NCBI GenBank assembly: GCA_015056015.1
Contig: SVHD01000003.1
Span: 50,423-114,422 of the forward strand
Source: Clostridiales bacterium
GTDB lineage: Bacteria > Bacillota > Clostridia > Christensenellales > Aristaeellaceae
Direction of reading: 5' to 3'
Length of the DNA: 64,000 bases
The notes below the pieces were generated by a model that saw nothing but the letters and a program-made list of their open reading frames with translations, did no database searches and was not told the DNA's origin. Both the position numbers and the translations under genes were made by a program. This document shows, in pieces, positions 63,736 to 64,000 of this stretch (positions are counted from its first letter, which is position 1; each line of letters starts with the position of its first letter).

Positions 63736-64000
63736 TCAGGATTGCAGATATTTTGCCGCGCTTTTTCCGGCCAGAGCGCCGGTAGCAAAGGCAATCTGCA
63801 GATTATATCCGCCGGTATGGGCGTCCACATCAATCATTTCTCCGGCAAAATACAATCCTTCCATTTGCCGGGAAGCCATGGTGGCAGGGATCAGGGCGCG
63901 GGTATCCACGCCGCCCCGGGTGACGATGGCTTCATTTATGGGGCGAAGCGCGGCAATGCTCAGCGGCAAGGCCTTGAGCGATTGCAAAATGGCCTGGCGG
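63736..64000 (-). CDS. C-terminus of BaiN/HI0933-type FAD oxidoreductase (partial)
   Basis: Only the last 87 or so residues are in the window; the gene runs off the right edge. IVTRGGVDTRAL, MEGLYFAGEMIDVDAHTGGYNLQIAFATGALAGKSAA is the characteristic end of the HI0933/BaiN flavoprotein family (FAD-contacting GE..D..GxxGGYNLQ.A..SG). The apparent TTG start inside the window is not real since the frame is open to the edge. Function of the family is mostly unproven; some members reduce bile-acid intermediates. Confidence 0.85.
   Translation of the reverse strand, partial: RQAILQSLKALPLSIAALRPINEAIVTRGGVDTRALIPATMASRQMEGLYFAGEMIDVDAHTGGYNLQIAFATGALAGKSAAKYLQS

Overview
The window is a chromosomal segment of an endospore-forming Bacillota, most likely an uncultured gut-type member of the Clostridia. 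The evidence is a GerA-GerB-GerC germinant-receptor operon with a BofA-like gene beside it, two T-box leaders, an Asp23-YloV pair, a nadK-argR-recN block, a GlgC/GlgD two-subunit glycogen operon, and moderately GC-rich coding sequence with strong GGAGG-type ribosome binding sites. I see no rRNA, tRNA, CRISPR array or intact mobile element. The only phage trace is a decayed MuF/nuclease fragment near 30.3-30.9 kb.

Layout. 0-2.5 kb: a Cys-cluster protein, the CCA-adding enzyme and an ABM-ASCH fusion. 2.8-9.0 kb (minus): the glycogen operon glgB-glgC-glgD-glgA. 9.2-16.6 kb: one giant membrane glycosyltransferase/phosphorylase of the cyclic beta-1,2-glucan synthase type. 16.7-22.3 kb: FNT channel, RqcH, secreted PIG-L deacetylase, mannitol dehydrogenase-family enzyme. 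22.5-24.6 kb: Asp23 and the YloV/FakA-like kinase. 24.6-29.9 kb: a leucine-type T-box operon holding a LeuA-like protein that has lost its catalytic residues, a degenerate TIM barrel fused to an acyl-CoA synthetase, and a branched-chain aminotransferase. 30.3-37.4 kb: phage remnant, MazG-like protein, an FHA-SEDS-PBP trio, then small metabolic enzymes. 37.6-41.7 kb: PRPP synthetase and feoA-feoB with a 45-residue Cys-rich partner. 41.8-46.8 kb: germination operon, BofA-like protein, CofE-like protein. 47.3-54.8 kb: FAD oxidoreductase, recN-argR-nadK, ECF S component, TsaC, CNNM/CorC protein with a structured leader. 55.2-64 kb: GlmM, a hexapeptide-repeat protein, ZnuA-like lipid- or wall-side binding protein, thrS with its T-box, TGS-nucleoside kinase, an exonuclease, and the C-terminus of a BaiN-type flavoprotein at the edge.

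Three things stand out. First, the leucine T-box operon (24.6-29.9 kb): two successive barrel proteins seem to lack metal and catalytic residues while keeping their folds and, in the LeuA-like protein, the leucine-binding regulatory domain. Second, a family of dispersed hairpin elements (about 100 bp, stems of 17-20 bp) sits almost only at gene 3' ends. The stem sequences differ from copy to copy but stay paired, and one copy has grown into a four-unit tandem array of about 109 bp. Third, three copies of an AGTTAR-N6-YTAACT-like palindrome lie around feoA/feoB and look like operators of a metal-dependent repressor. A structured leader ending in a terminator in front of the CNNM gene is a further candidate riboswitch that I could not match to a known class.
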